Below, piece by piece: positions 32,755 to 43,930 of a DNA stretch of 64,000 bases. Source of the DNA: Anas platyrhynchos (lineage: Eukaryota > Chordata > Aves > Anseriformes > Anatidae); assembly GCF_047663525.1 (NCBI RefSeq), contig NC_092617.1, positions 2,484,501 through 2,548,500 on the forward strand, written 5' to 3'. The notes beneath the pieces were generated by a model, which did not search any database, was not told the DNA's origin, and was given only the letters and a program-made list of their open reading frames with translations. The position numbers and the translations under genes were made by a program. Position 1 is the first letter of the stretch. The number at the start of each line of letters is the position of its first letter.

Positions 32755-33430
32755 AAAGTCACAGGGGTGGGAGAGATGTGGACTGTAGCTTCATAAGCAT
32801 AACTTAACAACCATCATATTGCAGTGTTTTGTGTCTGTTTGGAATTGCCGGGGTGATGACACGCTTAAGCATTTCATAGTTTTGTTTAAGATTGCACTTG
32901 CTCAGAGGTGAAATTCCAAAGCAATTGACGTGTCCACTGCTGTAGGTGGCTGCCCAGATCTTCGAACTCTCCCTGCCACTCCTAGCTTTCCTGCCTCTGG
33001 ACAGATCTCTGGATGGCACGTTTAAGTTGTTGTTTAAACTTAAACAAAACCTGAATGGCATTGAGGAGACCTAAAAATAGGAACATGCTGGTTTGACCAT
33101 CCCAAAGATATTCAAAGCTTTGAAGAGCTATTGTAATTAGCCCGGAGGAGAAGCATGAGGTGGAGGAGAAAGGGAGAGTGAAGAAGTGGGGAAAAGCATC
33201 CCCCACCACCCTGCGTAGATTTACTCCCTGAGGAGAAAAGGCAAAGCCTGTAATTCTTAGTAGTTTCCAAGAGATGAAGAGATGGTTCCTCAGGTATTGA
33301 GGGGACAATAATTTGATCCTATCAGAAGTCAGTGTTATCCAATACAGCAAGGCAGTAACGTTAAACCAGCCCCCAGAACTGATACACAGCATGACATGGA
33401 AGTTACTAATGTGTTATACAACACAGTTCT
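32755..33430 (-). mobile_element. ERV-derived gag-like remnant, copy B (partial)
   Basis: It matches 13154-13820 directly. The minus-strand frame 33392-32982 carries the same hydrophobic 'TSMFLFLGLLNAIQVLFKFK' and basic end as copy A. The Pro-rich repeat tail is absent because the rearrangement at 32754 removed it. Confidence 0.55.
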
Positions 33431-33872
33431 GAAAAGTAGCACAACAGACCCCAGATCAAAAAGATCAATATTGTGATCAGCAACTGTTAAACTCATCTAA
33501 TGCTTATAACAATTTATTTTTAAAATGCTGTGGTCAGATCTGGCATCTCAACCTCTGTGCTCCACGCTAGGCACCAAGAAGACTTGCTGTGGTTTGACCC
33601 TGCAGGCAACTCAGCACTACAAATCTATTCGTCCAATGGGATGGAGGAGAGAACTGAGAGGAAAAAAAAAAAAAAAAAGTTCATGCATTGAGATAAAGGT
33701 AATTTAATAGAACACAAAAGGAATTATTATTATTACTATTATTATTGACACCAATCGACTAAGATCATGACATTTTTGTGTTCATATCAAAAGACAGGAA
33801 AGGTGGTGGTGATTAATCAGAAATTGACAGAGCTGAGAATGACATAGATTGTATGGAATAAGTGCTGGATAT
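33431..33872. other. Unmatched insert with poly-A and ATT runs
   Basis: Contains an 18-base A run at 33662-33679 and an (ATT)n tract at 33723-33746. This begins the 1.75-kb stretch (33431-35175) that interrupts block B relative to A. No gene seen. Confidence 0.5.
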
Positions 33873-33943
33873 TGTCTTAGTTTTGTCTGAGATAGAGTTA
33901 TTTTTTCTTCCTAGTAGCTGGTATGGTGCTGTGTTTCAAATTT
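33873..33943 (+). mobile_element. LTR fragment
   Basis: Resembles the first 70 bases of the LTR at 58064, sharing TTCCTAGTAGCTGGTA-like words. It is cut off by the following CR1. Confidence 0.6.
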
Positions 33944-34430
33944 ACAGAATCACAGAATAGTTCGGGTAGGAAAAGACCTTATAGATCACATAATTCCAAC
34001 TCACCTCCCATGGGCAGGAACACCTTCCACTAGACCAGGTTGATGAAAGCCCATCTAACCTGGCCTTGAATGCATCACAGGATGGGGCACAGATCTAATA
34101 GATCCATATCCTTCTTACACAGGGAGCCCCAGAGCTGAATGCAGTCCTTGAGGTGTGGCCTCACCAGGGCCAAGTACAGAAGGACTATCACTTCCCTACA
34201 TCTGTTGACCACAGAATCCTTGGTACAAGGAAGGCCTTCTTGGCCAACTTAGTATACTGATGGCTCATACTAGGCCGACTATCCACCAATATCCCCAGGT
34301 CCTTTTCCCCTGGGCAGCTGTCCAGCCACCCTTCCCACAGCATTGCATGGAGTTGTTGTGCCCCAAGTGCAGGACCCAGCACTTGGCCTTGTTGAACGTC
34401 ATGCAGTTGGCCTCAGCCCATGGGTGCAGC
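33944..34430 (-). mobile_element. CR1 LINE fragment, minus strand
   Basis: 3' end at the left (ACAGAATCACAGAATAG). The minus strand reads CR1 C-terminal sequence, including the region coding for 'LHAMLWEGWLDSCPGEKDLG'. Moderately diverged. Confidence 0.88.
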
Positions 34431-35175
34431 AATCAACAAGACAGAAGTCACCTCATGAGCATTTTTAAAGAAATGGGCTGGCTGCTGCTCTTGCAGCTTC
34501 TTGGCAAGACACAGGCAAGCTATGAGCCTCCTGCTCTCCAGTCATGGACTCAAGCTGAAAGCACAAGATGACCCATATGGGGGCCTTCTTTCTGTCTGGG
34601 TTCTCCTGGGTCTGGAGGCAGAAGGGATCCCCCAGTCAGCATGCCAAGCAGGTGCTCTCTGCTGGCCTAGCAGGGCCACTGCCAGATGTCAGCCCAAAAG
34701 TTCAGATCCCAGGTCTATGTCAAGGGTGACCTGCCACCTACAGACAGAAGTGACCTCGCAGTCCCTTTCTGTGACACGTTCCTGCTGCTCCCCTATCCAC
34801 TGCAGAGACAGAAGTGACCTCACAGTCCCTGCCACAGACACATTCCTGCTGCTGCGGCAGGAGATCCTGAGGTAGAGCTGACTTCTCTAGTCCCTTAGAG
34901 ACAAGGGTTCACTTTTCTGGATTAGAAATTTAGCAGATGGGCTGTTCTGCTTAGGGTGTCAGGTCTGTGGTTAGGTTATGGGCAAACTTTGTGGAACAGT
35001 TTTTTGTTTTACATCTGACTAGAAGTCTAGGTTTAATAGAGCATGTTAATGCTAGTATTGAAGGCAGGGATTAGGGTGAGCCCAAGAGTAAAGGCAAGGG
35101 CAAAGGACTATGGGCTGAGTTTTGCTTCATGGAATACTTTGAGTTCAAGCATTAGAATAGGGGATTCTTGTCAGG
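34431..35175. repeat. Duplicon piece, inverted match at 61.7-62.7 kb
   Basis: Bases 34431-34740 match 62680-62395 inverted. Bases 34890-35175 match 62100-61740 inverted and include G-rich GTTAGG-like words. Non-coding. Confidence 0.6.
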
Positions 35176-36840
35176 GTGTTGGAGTGGCATTTAGGTTTAG
35201 GGATTACTCTTTAAAACTCTTCAAAAGCGGGTTTTCTTTAAAACTGGTTACTCTTTAAAATTGGCTAACGGCCTTACATCAATGTTTTAATTCTGTGTTA
35301 AAGCAGCATCAACATTACCTGAAGCCTCTTACCTCTACGAAATCGTTGTAGAGGTTCACTCACCCTTCTCCCTCCCTCTCTAGGGATGTCCAGATCAGCC
35401 CCTGGCTTTGTGTTTCATGGATTACTGAGGGCAGATGGAGAGACATCAGTCAAGGCAGGGAGGTGCTCAGAGCAAGGTGAGAGCAAGGTGGGGAAGCAAG
35501 GTGGGAATCTAAGTCCTGCAGGGAAACAGGTGCAGACCTGACAGCATAGGACAGCGTGTGGTGGTTATGGTCAAGGATCTTTTGCAAGATGAAAGCCTTG
35601 ACAGAGCCAACAGCTTTGTCTGCTGGGCTCTGGCTCTTGTCTCCGTCAGTGATGCCTATGAGGAGACACCTCATCCTTACAGCAGTAGGGCCTCAATGCC
35701 TCCTCATCCCCCTCCAGGAGCCTGGGAGATGTCCTCCTGTAGCCTTGTACTTGGCACTGCCTTTACCCACTGTGTATTGACCCAGGAAGAGCCCTAAACC
35801 CCACTGGAGGGACAGGATCTCCCTTCCCAGAGGCTGGGGTCAGGGCCCGACTGTTGGACTTCATGGGACACATCAAGGTTTCCTCAGCATCAGGGCCACC
35901 TTTCCTGGGCCCTGGTCTCCCCGTCATCACTGCCTTCCCTTTTCTGCTCTAACAACTCCATGGGGAGGCCTTGACAGTAATGTCCCTCAGTGGGACCGTT
36001 AGCACTGTGAGAGGCTTTGGAGTTTGCATCAGACTTGGACTACTCGAGAAGCTGCTTCAGCCACCCAGATCAAGCTCCTCTGCCAGGCACAGCATTGCTG
36101 GGGGCACTGCGTGCAGCTGGCATGGGGAGAGGAGAGAAGGGGGAGAGAGGTTCAGTGCAGCCTGAGGTGGGGGGGAAGACAGGGGAGAGCTGGCAGAGGG
36201 AGAAATCTTGCCAGCCACCTCTCCACGGTAAGTCTCTTGGTGCAGAACCTGCCAGGCTCTGCTGGAGCTGGCCCAGCCCTCAGCTGATGGGAGCTGTCAG
36301 GAGGACGCTCGGTGTTGGAGCTGAAGGCCACACAGGGCTTGTGTGCTGCAGGGTCAGCGTGCAGGGCCCGAGGGTTCCCTTCTCTTGGGGCTGGCTGCAG
36401 GCTGTGCAGCCGGGGGTGCAGGCAGGGGTGTCCAGGGCTGTGGTGCAGAGCAGGGTCCCTGCTGTGCCCCAGGGGTTGTGTGCCATGGCAAGGCCTCTGC
36501 CACCTGCCAGGCTCAGCACTCAGCCTGCCCGGGGAGCTGCCCAGGGGCTGCGGGGAGAAGCTGCAGGTGGAAGGAGCCCCCCTGGTACCTCAGGGCAGGA
36601 CAGGGCAGGGTTCTGCTGCTGCCCAGAGCCTGCTGCCTGGGGCAGGCTGCTCACAGCCCCACACCTCCCCAGGGCACTGCACTGCAGAACTGCCTGGCAA
36701 GAGCTACCTGAAGGCAGTGCACTTTTTAGAATCTGCTTCATTTTCCTGCCCATGTGCTGAGGCAGAAGGATGGTCATGGAGTAGGAGCATCTGTAGTAGA
36801 GACTAAGGCTCCTTGAGCATTGCTGCTGCTCTGAGGCACC
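35176..36840. repeat. Block B: upstream modules of MCN-type OR
   Basis: Matches 13845-15500 directly and 51340-49680 inverted. Includes the 0.35-kb element at 35610-35995 and the GC-rich piece at 36040-36780. Frames up to 247 codons here are broken or differ in the other two copies and are not genes. Confidence 0.8.
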
Positions 36841-37514
36841 TCACACACCTCAGCATACAGACGTTACTGGCATTAGCTTTGTTGTTTCTTAGGGAATTAT
36901 TTGACCTTTTCCATTCCTGCAGACAGGGAGATGTCTTTTGCATGTGGCTATCTTGGCTCCCTTGCTCAGAGGCAATAAATATGTTACAGCAGCTCCATCA
37001 CTTAGTTCCTCCTTCTGGCATTTATAGACACATGTGAGCTACAGCTCCTGCAATTTGGGCTCTTTCTGGGCATCTACCTGGCTGCCCTCCTGGGCAATAG
37101 CCTCATCCTCACAATTGTAGTCTCACACACCTCCATATACAGACAGTACCGGCATCACCTTTGTTGTTTCTTAGGGAATTATTTGACCTTCTCCTCACGT
37201 CCCACCAACAGGGACATGTCCCTGGCCTGTGCACTTCTCAGATCACTGCAGATTTCCTTTTACCTGTTGCTGTAGACCAGGACTGACTGCTGCAGAGCCC
37301 ACAGCACAGCCCCCTGCTTCTTGTGGCACCCTCAGAGCACCAAGCAGAGGTAAGCCAAGCAGCTGCAGAAAGCTCTTCCTGTGAAAGGAATGGGAAAGAA
37401 TGTGTTCTGTGTGACTGTTCTATGAGACGTGCAAAGTATTTTGGTCAGAGAAGTCCTTAAATTTTACAATGTCGCTTCTTCTTTTGGACAGACTACGTTG
37501 CCCAGGGGCAATAA
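36832..37514 (+). repeat. Partial tandem duplication of the OR 5' region
   Basis: The stretch CAGACGTTACTGGCATTAGC...GGGAATTATTTGACCTT at 36860-36906 occurs again at 37140-37187. The first copy has lost about 270 bases, including the splice acceptor, and runs straight into an OR fragment. The second copy continues normally to the acceptor at 37481-37491 and the intact gene. Confidence 0.75.
36986..37140 (+). pseudogene. OR14-like N-terminal fragment
   Basis: ATG near 36980 is followed by a 2-base loss against the MCN-type start and by a TAG at the ninth codon (about 37003-37005). Beyond that the frame reads 'FLLLAFIDTCELQLLQFGLF', then 'LGIYLAALLGNSLILTIVV' (TM1, with GNS for GNG). Homology ends at CTCACACACCTC, a phrase shared with the 36840 region, where the tandem copy takes over. 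Confidence 0.85.
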
Positions 37515-38513
37515 ATGTGTAACAGCAGCTCCATCACCGAGTTACTCCCACTGGCATTCGCAGGACCCCATGCTCAGAATGAGCAAATGCCCAACATCAG
37601 CTCTGTGAGCGAGTTCCTCCTGCTGGCATTTGCAGATACGCGCGAGCTGCAGCTCCTACACTTCGCGCTCTTCCTGGGCATCTACCTGGCTGCCCTCCTG
37701 GGCAACGGACTCATCCTCACTGCTGTAACCTGTGACCACCGCCTGCACACCCCCATGTACTTCTTCCTCCTCAACCTCGCCCTCCTCGATCTGGGCTCCA
37801 TCTCCACTTCTGTCCCCAAAGCCATGGCCAATTTCCTCTGGGATGCCAGGGTCATTTCCTACCCAGGATGTGCTGCACAGGTCTTTTTGCTAGTCTTTCT
37901 GATTTCATCAGAACTATCTCTTCTCACCGTCATGGCTTACGACCGTTACATCGCCATCTGTCAGCCCCTGTACTACAGGACCCTCCTGAGCAGCAGAGCC
38001 TGTGCCCAGATGGCAGCAGCTGCCTGGGGCAGTGGCTTTCTCCATGCTGTGCTGCATACTGCCAATACATTTTCACTGCCTCTCTGCAATGGCAATACCC
38101 TCAACCAGTTCTTCTGTGAAATCCCCCAGATCCTCAAGCTCTCCTGCTCAGACTCCTACCTAAGGGAAGTTCAAGTTCTTGTGGTTACTGCTTTTCTATT
38201 TGGGGGTTGTTTTGTTTTCATTGCTCTGTCTTATGTGCAGATCTTCAGGGCTGTGCTGAGGATTCCCTCGCAGCAGGGACGGCACAAAGCCTTTTCCACA
38301 TGCCTCCCTCACCTGGCTGTGGTCTCCCTCTTTATGAGCACTATCATGTTTGCCCAGCTGAAGCCCCCATCCATCTCTTCCCCATCCCTGGACCTGGTGC
38401 TCGCAGTCCTGTATGCAGTTGTGCCTCCAGCAGTGAACCCCCTCATCTACAGCATAAGGAGCCAGGAGCTCAAGAATGCCATATGGAAACTGATGGCCAG
38501 GTGTTTTTCATAA
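37515..38513 (+). CDS. Olfactory receptor, OR14-like, with fused double N-terminus
   Basis: 332 codons from the first ATG after the splice acceptor (37481-37491). A second in-frame ATG at 37587 would give a standard 308-residue MPN-type receptor. Residues 1-17 are an MCN-type OR start; residues 18-24 derive from what is untranslated leader in MPN-type genes; residue 25 onward is the MPN-type start. Receptor numbering from 37587: GN 39-40; Cys95; variant VMAYDRYIAICQPLYY at 115-130 (others have ICKPLHY); KAFSTCLPHL 234-243; NPLIYSIRS at 284-292. Sequons are present in both N-termini. By scanning the first ATG would be used; both ATG contexts are weak. It is probably functional as a receptor, though the extended N-terminus is unusual. 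Confidence 0.9.
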   Translation: MCNSSSITELLPLAFAGPHAQNEQMPNISSVSEFLLLAFADTRELQLLHFALFLGIYLAALLGNGLILTAVTCDHRLHTPMYFFLLNLALLDLGSISTSVPKAMANFLWDARVISYPGCAAQVFLLVFLISSELSLLTVMAYDRYIAICQPLYYRTLLSSRACAQMAAAAWGSGFLHAVLHTANTFSLPLCNGNTLNQFFCEIPQILKLSCSDSYLREVQVLVVTAFLFGGCFVFIALSYVQIFRAVLRIPSQQGRHKAFSTCLPHLAVVSLFMSTIMFAQLKPPSISSPSLDLVLAVLYAVVPPAVNPLIYSIRSQELKNAIWKLMARCFS

Positions 38514-38790
38514 CCAACAACATTCTTGCCTTTCTTCTTCTGAAAACAACTGAAAACATTACTCACATTAGGCCATGCCAATTCTTTGATCTTGTGTTGC
38601 TGTTAGTTTCCACTAATATTCTGAGTAATTTTGTTCACTTAGAAGTAACATTCTTCATTTTGGTTCATTATTCTATTTCCCTCTTAAAAGAGCTATGCCT
38701 AAACACTCACATCTGCTTTCAGAGTTGCCGTCACATTAGAACGTGCTCAAAGAGAGTCCCAAAGGCTCCCTGGGACATAGGAAGTGCTGG
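38514..38790. repeat. 3' flank of OR, block B
   Basis: Matches 16813-17414 with deletions. Homology to A and C stops exactly at GTGCTGGG (38790), where an LTR starts. Confidence 0.7.
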
Positions 38791-39838
38791 GTGTAGTGGG
38801 TTTATATGGCAAGATTTTGGTAGCAGGGGGCCAGAGGGGTGACTTCTGTGTGAAGGACCTAGAAGCTGCCCCATGTTAGGTAAGGACCCCATTGCTGACC
38901 AGAGCTGAGCCAATAAGTGATGTTGTTTTGCACCTCTGTGAGAGCATGTTTAAGGCATGGAAAAAAAAATGCTGTGCCACATAGCAGCTGGGAGAGTGAG
39001 AGGAGTGATGAACAGTCTTGCAGGCACCAAAGTCACTGAAGAAGGAGGCGTAGAGGTGCTCCAGGCTCCGGAGCAGAAGTCCCCTGCGGCCTGTGGTGAG
39101 GACCATGGTGAAGCAGGCTGTCCCCCTGCAGCCCATGGAGCACCACGGTGGAGCAGGGTTCCACACTGCAGCCCGTGGAGGAGACCACAGTCGAGCAGGT
39201 GGACCTGCACTGAGGGAGGCTGCAGCCTGTGGAAGACTCCTGCTGGATCAGATTCCGGGCCGGACCTGTAGCCCGTGGAGAGGAGCCCACGCAGGAGCAG
39301 GTGACCTGGCAGGAGCTGCTGCCTGTGGGGGATCCAGGTTGGAGCAGTTTGCTCCTGAGGGATGGACCCCGTGGTACAGACCCATATCTGGAGCAGTTCT
39401 GGAAGAGTTGCTGCCTCTGGGCAGCTCATGCCGGATCCGTTCAGCAAGGACTGCATCCCGTGGGAGGGACCCCACGGCACAGGGGACAAGAGTGATTGAG
39501 AAGGAGCGACAGAGAAGAAGCGCTATAGACTGACCATAACCCCCGCTCCCCCATTCCCCTGCACCACTCAGGGGGATGAGGTGGAAGTGGCTGGTTGGGG
39601 AAAGGTGCTTTTGGTTTCTTTCCTTTGTTTCTCACTTCTATAGCTTATTAGTAATAAGTACTATCTCCCTATGCCGAGTCTGTTTTGCCCATCACGATAA
39701 TTACTGTGCAATCTCCTCATCCTTATCTCAACCCTTGAGCTCTCTTCATTATATTTTCTCCCCATTCCTCTTTGAGGAGGGGGAGTGAGAGAGCAGTTGT
39801 GGTGGAGCTTGGCCGCCCACCCGAGTAAAACCACCACA
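38791..39838 (+). mobile_element. Solo LTR of an avian ERV (ERVL-like)
   Basis: Begins TGTAGTGGGTTTATATGG and ends AAAACCACCACA. The middle (39070-39480) is built of imperfect 35-45-bp units around GCAGCCCGTGGAG and CCACGGTGGAGCAGG. The 3' part has TAGTAATAAGTA and TCTGTTTTGCCCATCACG. This structure fits the long LTRs of the avian ERVL-type elements, recognised from the family and not searched. I see no target-site duplication: left flank CTGGG, right flank AAGAC. Frames within it are not genes. Confidence 0.8.
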
Positions 39839-39844
39839 AAGACA

Positions 39845-41190
39845 CAACCCTTTTGTAACAGCACAGAAGCATCCTCCTGGAGAACACCAGGAGCTTTGTG
39901 GTGCACCCAAACCTTCCCAAGCATCCAAACAATCCCTTCGTGCTCCAAAGCACATCACTTGACAGGCAAGATTCAAGCCAGGGAACCCAAGCACCTCTTG
40001 AATCATCATGACAGGGCTCAAAAGCATCTCCTTGGAGACATCAAGCCCCTACCTAGAGCATTCAAGAGTCTACCCTAAATAAGAATATCCTTCATGCATC
40101 TAAGCATCTCCATACCTCTCTCTAATACCTTCTTGGAAGACCCAAGCACCTCTCTGTGGAAGAGTAGCACCAACTGTGAGCACCCAAGCGTCTCCATGGG
40201 GCACCCAAGAAAATCCTTGCAGGACCCAAGCATCTGCACACAGCAATGAAGTACTTCCTTGGGGACACCACACAAGCATCTCTCTGGGGAACACAAGCAC
40301 CTTCCTGAAGGACCCAAGGATCTCTCTGGAATCCCCAAGCATTTTTCCAGGGCACGCTAGCATCTCCTCGCTTGAGCCAAGCAACCTTCCTTAAGCACAC
40401 AGGCATCTCTCTGGAGCACCCAAGCATCACCCCAGAGTATCCATGCACTTTTGTGAGACACTCAGGTTCCTTCCATTGATGACAAACATGTCCCAGGGCA
40501 CACAAGCACTATTTTGGACACCCAAGTAATTCCTAGATCACACAAGCATCTCCCAGAGGCACCCAAGTAGATTCTGAGAATACCCAACCATCTATTTGGA
40601 GTAATAAAGCACTCACTGGGTCACCCAGGCATGTCCCTGGAGCACCCACATGTGCCCCCGGGCACCCAGGCATATCCTTTGAGCATTGTAACATCTCCCC
40701 AGGGCACACAAGCACCTCAAGGGACAGCCGAGATCCCCCATCGGCACCTTCAGCCCCTCCCCATGGTTCACAAACACCTCCCTGGGGTACAGAGATATGT
40801 CTCTGGAAACACATCTCTATAGAGCACCCAAGGCTTTCTCTGGAGCACTAGGAACCTCCCTGGGGTGTAAGAGGGGCAACCAAGAACCTCCCTAAGGCAC
40901 ATAAGCATAGCCCTGGGGCATACTAACATCTCCCTGGTGCACCTGGTTCTGTCCTGGTCATGCCAGGTTCTCCCACGGTCACCCAAGCTCCTCCCTGGAA
41001 CACCCAAGAACCTCGTTGGAGTCCCCAAGAATCTCCCCACTGCACTCCAACATCTGAGTGGAAAACCCAGGCATCTCCTCAGGGCTCCAAAACAACACCT
41101 GGAGCACCAATCTTCTCATGGGAGCTTATCGGCCACTTCCTGCAGTAGCCAAGCATCTCACAAAGGTACCCAAGCACACTGCATCACGCA
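39845..41190. repeat. Degenerate minisatellite, 21-bp period
   Basis: Diverged tandem units with the plus-strand core CCCAAGCATCTCCCTGG. Between 40184 and 40720 I could mark about 26 successive units, most exactly 21 bp. At that period the whole block would hold about 60. Because 21 is a multiple of three, the minus strand stays open over long stretches (for example 40505-40122 and 40814-40533) as seven-residue repeats like MLGxPRE. I see no sign that these frames are genes. Confidence 0.85.
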
Positions 41191-41819
41191 AAATACTCTC
41201 CGGAGAAACAAACAAAAAAGAGGGCCTCGTTTGCTTGCTCCTCCTGATCAGGTGGCCTGTAGCAGACCCCAGCTCCAATGCCCCTGTCCCTGCCCTCCTA
41301 TAACCCTGACCCATCATGCTCACCATCAGCTCCTCACCCATCCCCAGGCAGAGCTGCAGGCACTCCAGCTGCTCCTTGACAGGGAGGGCGATGCCCCCTC
41401 CTCATGTCCCCAGCCTGTCCTTCCTAAAGAGCCTGTGTCCTTCCATTCCAACATGCCAGTCATGGGAGGCATCCCCTCGCATCTCCTCAGTGCCAAAGCA
41501 GTCATTTCATAGCAACGAGCACAGATGGGGCTGAGGGACTCCATGCCTTCTTTTTCCTTAGTCTTTGCCAAAAATCTCCCTCTCCTCTGTGCTCGGGGAT
41601 ATGGGAGAGAATCAGAAAATGGAAAGAAATTGTCGGTTAATGTAAAAACAGTTGAAGAGGACAGAAAAGGAAGGAAGGATAATAACAAAGGAATTGTAAC
41701 CAGCAAGGACAGCCAGCAATGTACTGGGCTGTGTGAGCTGGGAATGGCCAGGGGATGCAGGGAAGGGATGATCCAGAAGACAGCACCCAGATTTGAGGTC
41801 CCCAGGACAGGAGGGATGT
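41191..41819. other. Unmatched non-coding DNA
   Basis: No counterpart elsewhere in the window, no recognisable gene or repeat family. Confidence 0.4.
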
Positions 41820-42260
41820 CAGCAAGCTGCAGCGGGTTTAGCACAGGGCCCCCAAGATGCTCTGGAGCACTCTGCCCATGAGGAGAAGCTGAGGGTGCTG
41901 GGCTTGTCCAGCCTGGGGAAGGGCAGGGCGAGGGGGACTTCCTCTGGCTGTATCTCTGGGGGGGGGGTTGTGGAGGATGCGGAGCCAGGATCTTCAGCTG
42001 GGTTCAGGGTGGGAGGACGAAAGACAACAGCTGTGAAGGTGAAAGAGGAGAGCTTCAGGCTGGAGAGAAGGTAAAAAGCCTTCTCACCATGAGCTCAGCC
42101 AGGAGTCACCCAGAGGCTGTGCAGTCTCCGTCTTTGCTGGTTTTGCAAAATGCAACAGGATCAAGCCCTGAACAGCCTGTTCTGACCATGCTTATGACAG
42201 CTTGGGCTGCAGGCCTCCTGAGGTCCCTGCCAACATGCCTTATGGTCCTTTGACCTCAGG
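41820..42260 (+). mobile_element. CR1 LINE 3' fragment, very degenerate
   Basis: Readable CR1 phrases: CTGAGGGTGCTGGGCTTGT with 'CAGCCTGGGGAAGGGCAGG' (C-terminal domain) and a 3'-like TGAGGTCCCTGCCAACATG near 42220. A GGGGGGGGG run interrupts it at 41960. Confidence 0.6.
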
Positions 42261-43930
42261 CCCAGTTTCTGGTGGTGACAGAGGAGATGCTGTGGGGCCT
42301 GAATCCTCCTGTGTTGTAGGGGACCACCAGGCAGGTGAACATCTCCTCTTCTTCCTTGGCTGTAACTGTAGCCTGGGAGGCACTGCCTCAGCCATCTCTG
42401 CGTTACACCTCCAGCTCCTGTCTTCCAGCTGTAAGCACCTGAAAGTCCATTGCCTGGATGTGCTCTGAGGTGTGGGAAGAGATCTGGGCTTTTCTGGGGT
42501 GTTAGTTCTCTCCCTCTGCATGCTGCTCCTCTCAGAGACGGTCTCATTTTTCACTTTCTTTCCTACCTGGAGGGAAATGCATACTCTGTCCTGGCCATAA
42601 ACCTGAGCATGTTTTCTACTTTTGCCACACTTCCACATCTCCTGGACCTGTAACCTGGAAAAGTGAATATTTCATGCATGTTCATGGTCCTGCTTTCTTC
42701 CATCTGTGCAGCAAGGTCCACATCTCAGTGTTATGTACTTTTTTGCAAAGACTGTGAATTGTCATGGATATGATAAGATTCTTCGGGGGGGGCACAGGGC
42801 TTTGTACAAGATGCGGAATTATCTTACTTGATGGTGTTCGCCTAACAATACTAGAAATGCTTTGAAATGTCGTTTAAAAAAAAAAAAAGAAAACAAAACT
42901 AAACAGAAATAAAGGCAAACTTCTAAAGCACTGACAATTTATGGATGCACATTTCCACTTTTATGATTTTTGCGACTTTGTTTTCCTTTGTTTTCATATT
43001 TATTAATGGCCGGTATCAATCCTTTGCAACACACTGCCCAGCCTCCACCTGCAGCTCCTGAGGGCCTCCGGTCTCCCACAGGTCCTCTTGACAGCTGCCA
43101 GCCCCAGGAAAACACCTCCAGTACAGAGGGGCCCCTGAACCTAGCAAGGTCTGCCTGGAAAGGTGAACAAATTATTCCAACATAGGAAAGAATATATAAA
43201 TAAATAAATAAAAGAGCACGTGTTCATCACTTCAAACACTCTGCCTAGAACAGTCCTTGTATGGCCATCCCTTGGGGAAGGTGAACCTCATTAGCTGTAG
43301 CTTGCACAGGGCACACAGCTGAGGAGAGTGTTTTACTGTTTACTGAACTGCACCACACTTAACTTTGGTTGGTTTTCAATGGGGAGCAGTCCTTCTGTGC
43401 CTGCGTGCAGGCAGTTCTGTGGGGAAAAAGGCTGGTAGTTGGTGCAAAGGAGCTGTAACATGCAGCTGCAGCCCTGGCTGGAGAAGTCTGATGGGAGGAG
43501 AAGTGCTGCAAGTCCCAGGTGGCTCCTGAGAGAAATGGTGGGGCTGGGGAGGTGAGGAGCAAGGTTGCCCACGGAGTGCCTGGCCTCAAGGGACTGCCTT
43601 TCCAAGCTGACCAGGCCTTCTTAGGAGACCCTCTGGATCAATAACAAAGGAAGAGGGCAGGGATTTGAAATAAATCAATAAAGAATCCAGCTTGAAGGGA
43701 AAGCTCCCTTATTATCAACTGCTCATTGAAATCTGCTTCATTCACTAGCTTTCTGAAATCTCCCCAATTAGACGTAAAAACCTTGAAGACTTGAATGAAC
43801 TGCTGGGAAGAAAGAGGGCACAGGAGGGCTCTCTGCATTGTGCCGAGCCCCAGGGTGTATTTGGTGCTGAGTCCATGCACCTCTGATGCTGAGAGAAGAT
43901 AGCGCAGGCTGTTCAAGAGGTTAAGGCTAG
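42261..43930. other. Unmatched, mostly AT-rich DNA
   Basis: No gene, no copy elsewhere in the window. Small simple repeats: G run at 42785-42792, A run at 42875-42887, (AAAT)n at 43195-43212. Confidence 0.4.

Noticed and set aside
36017..36760. 247-codon plus-strand frame in block B
   Set aside because: The homologous positions in arms A (14675-15061) and C are broken by stops or shifts. Non-coding duplicate.
38957..39533. Frames of 88-179 codons on both strands
   Set aside because: They lie inside an LTR with internal repeats. No conserved protein.
40075..40814. Minus-strand frames of 87-127 codons with heptad-like repeats
   Set aside because: Created by the 21-bp minisatellite, whose period is a multiple of three. 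No start context or conservation.
39845..41190. Regular short repeat, considered as a CRISPR-like array
   Set aside because: Units are directly adjacent without spacers, diverged, and in a vertebrate genome.
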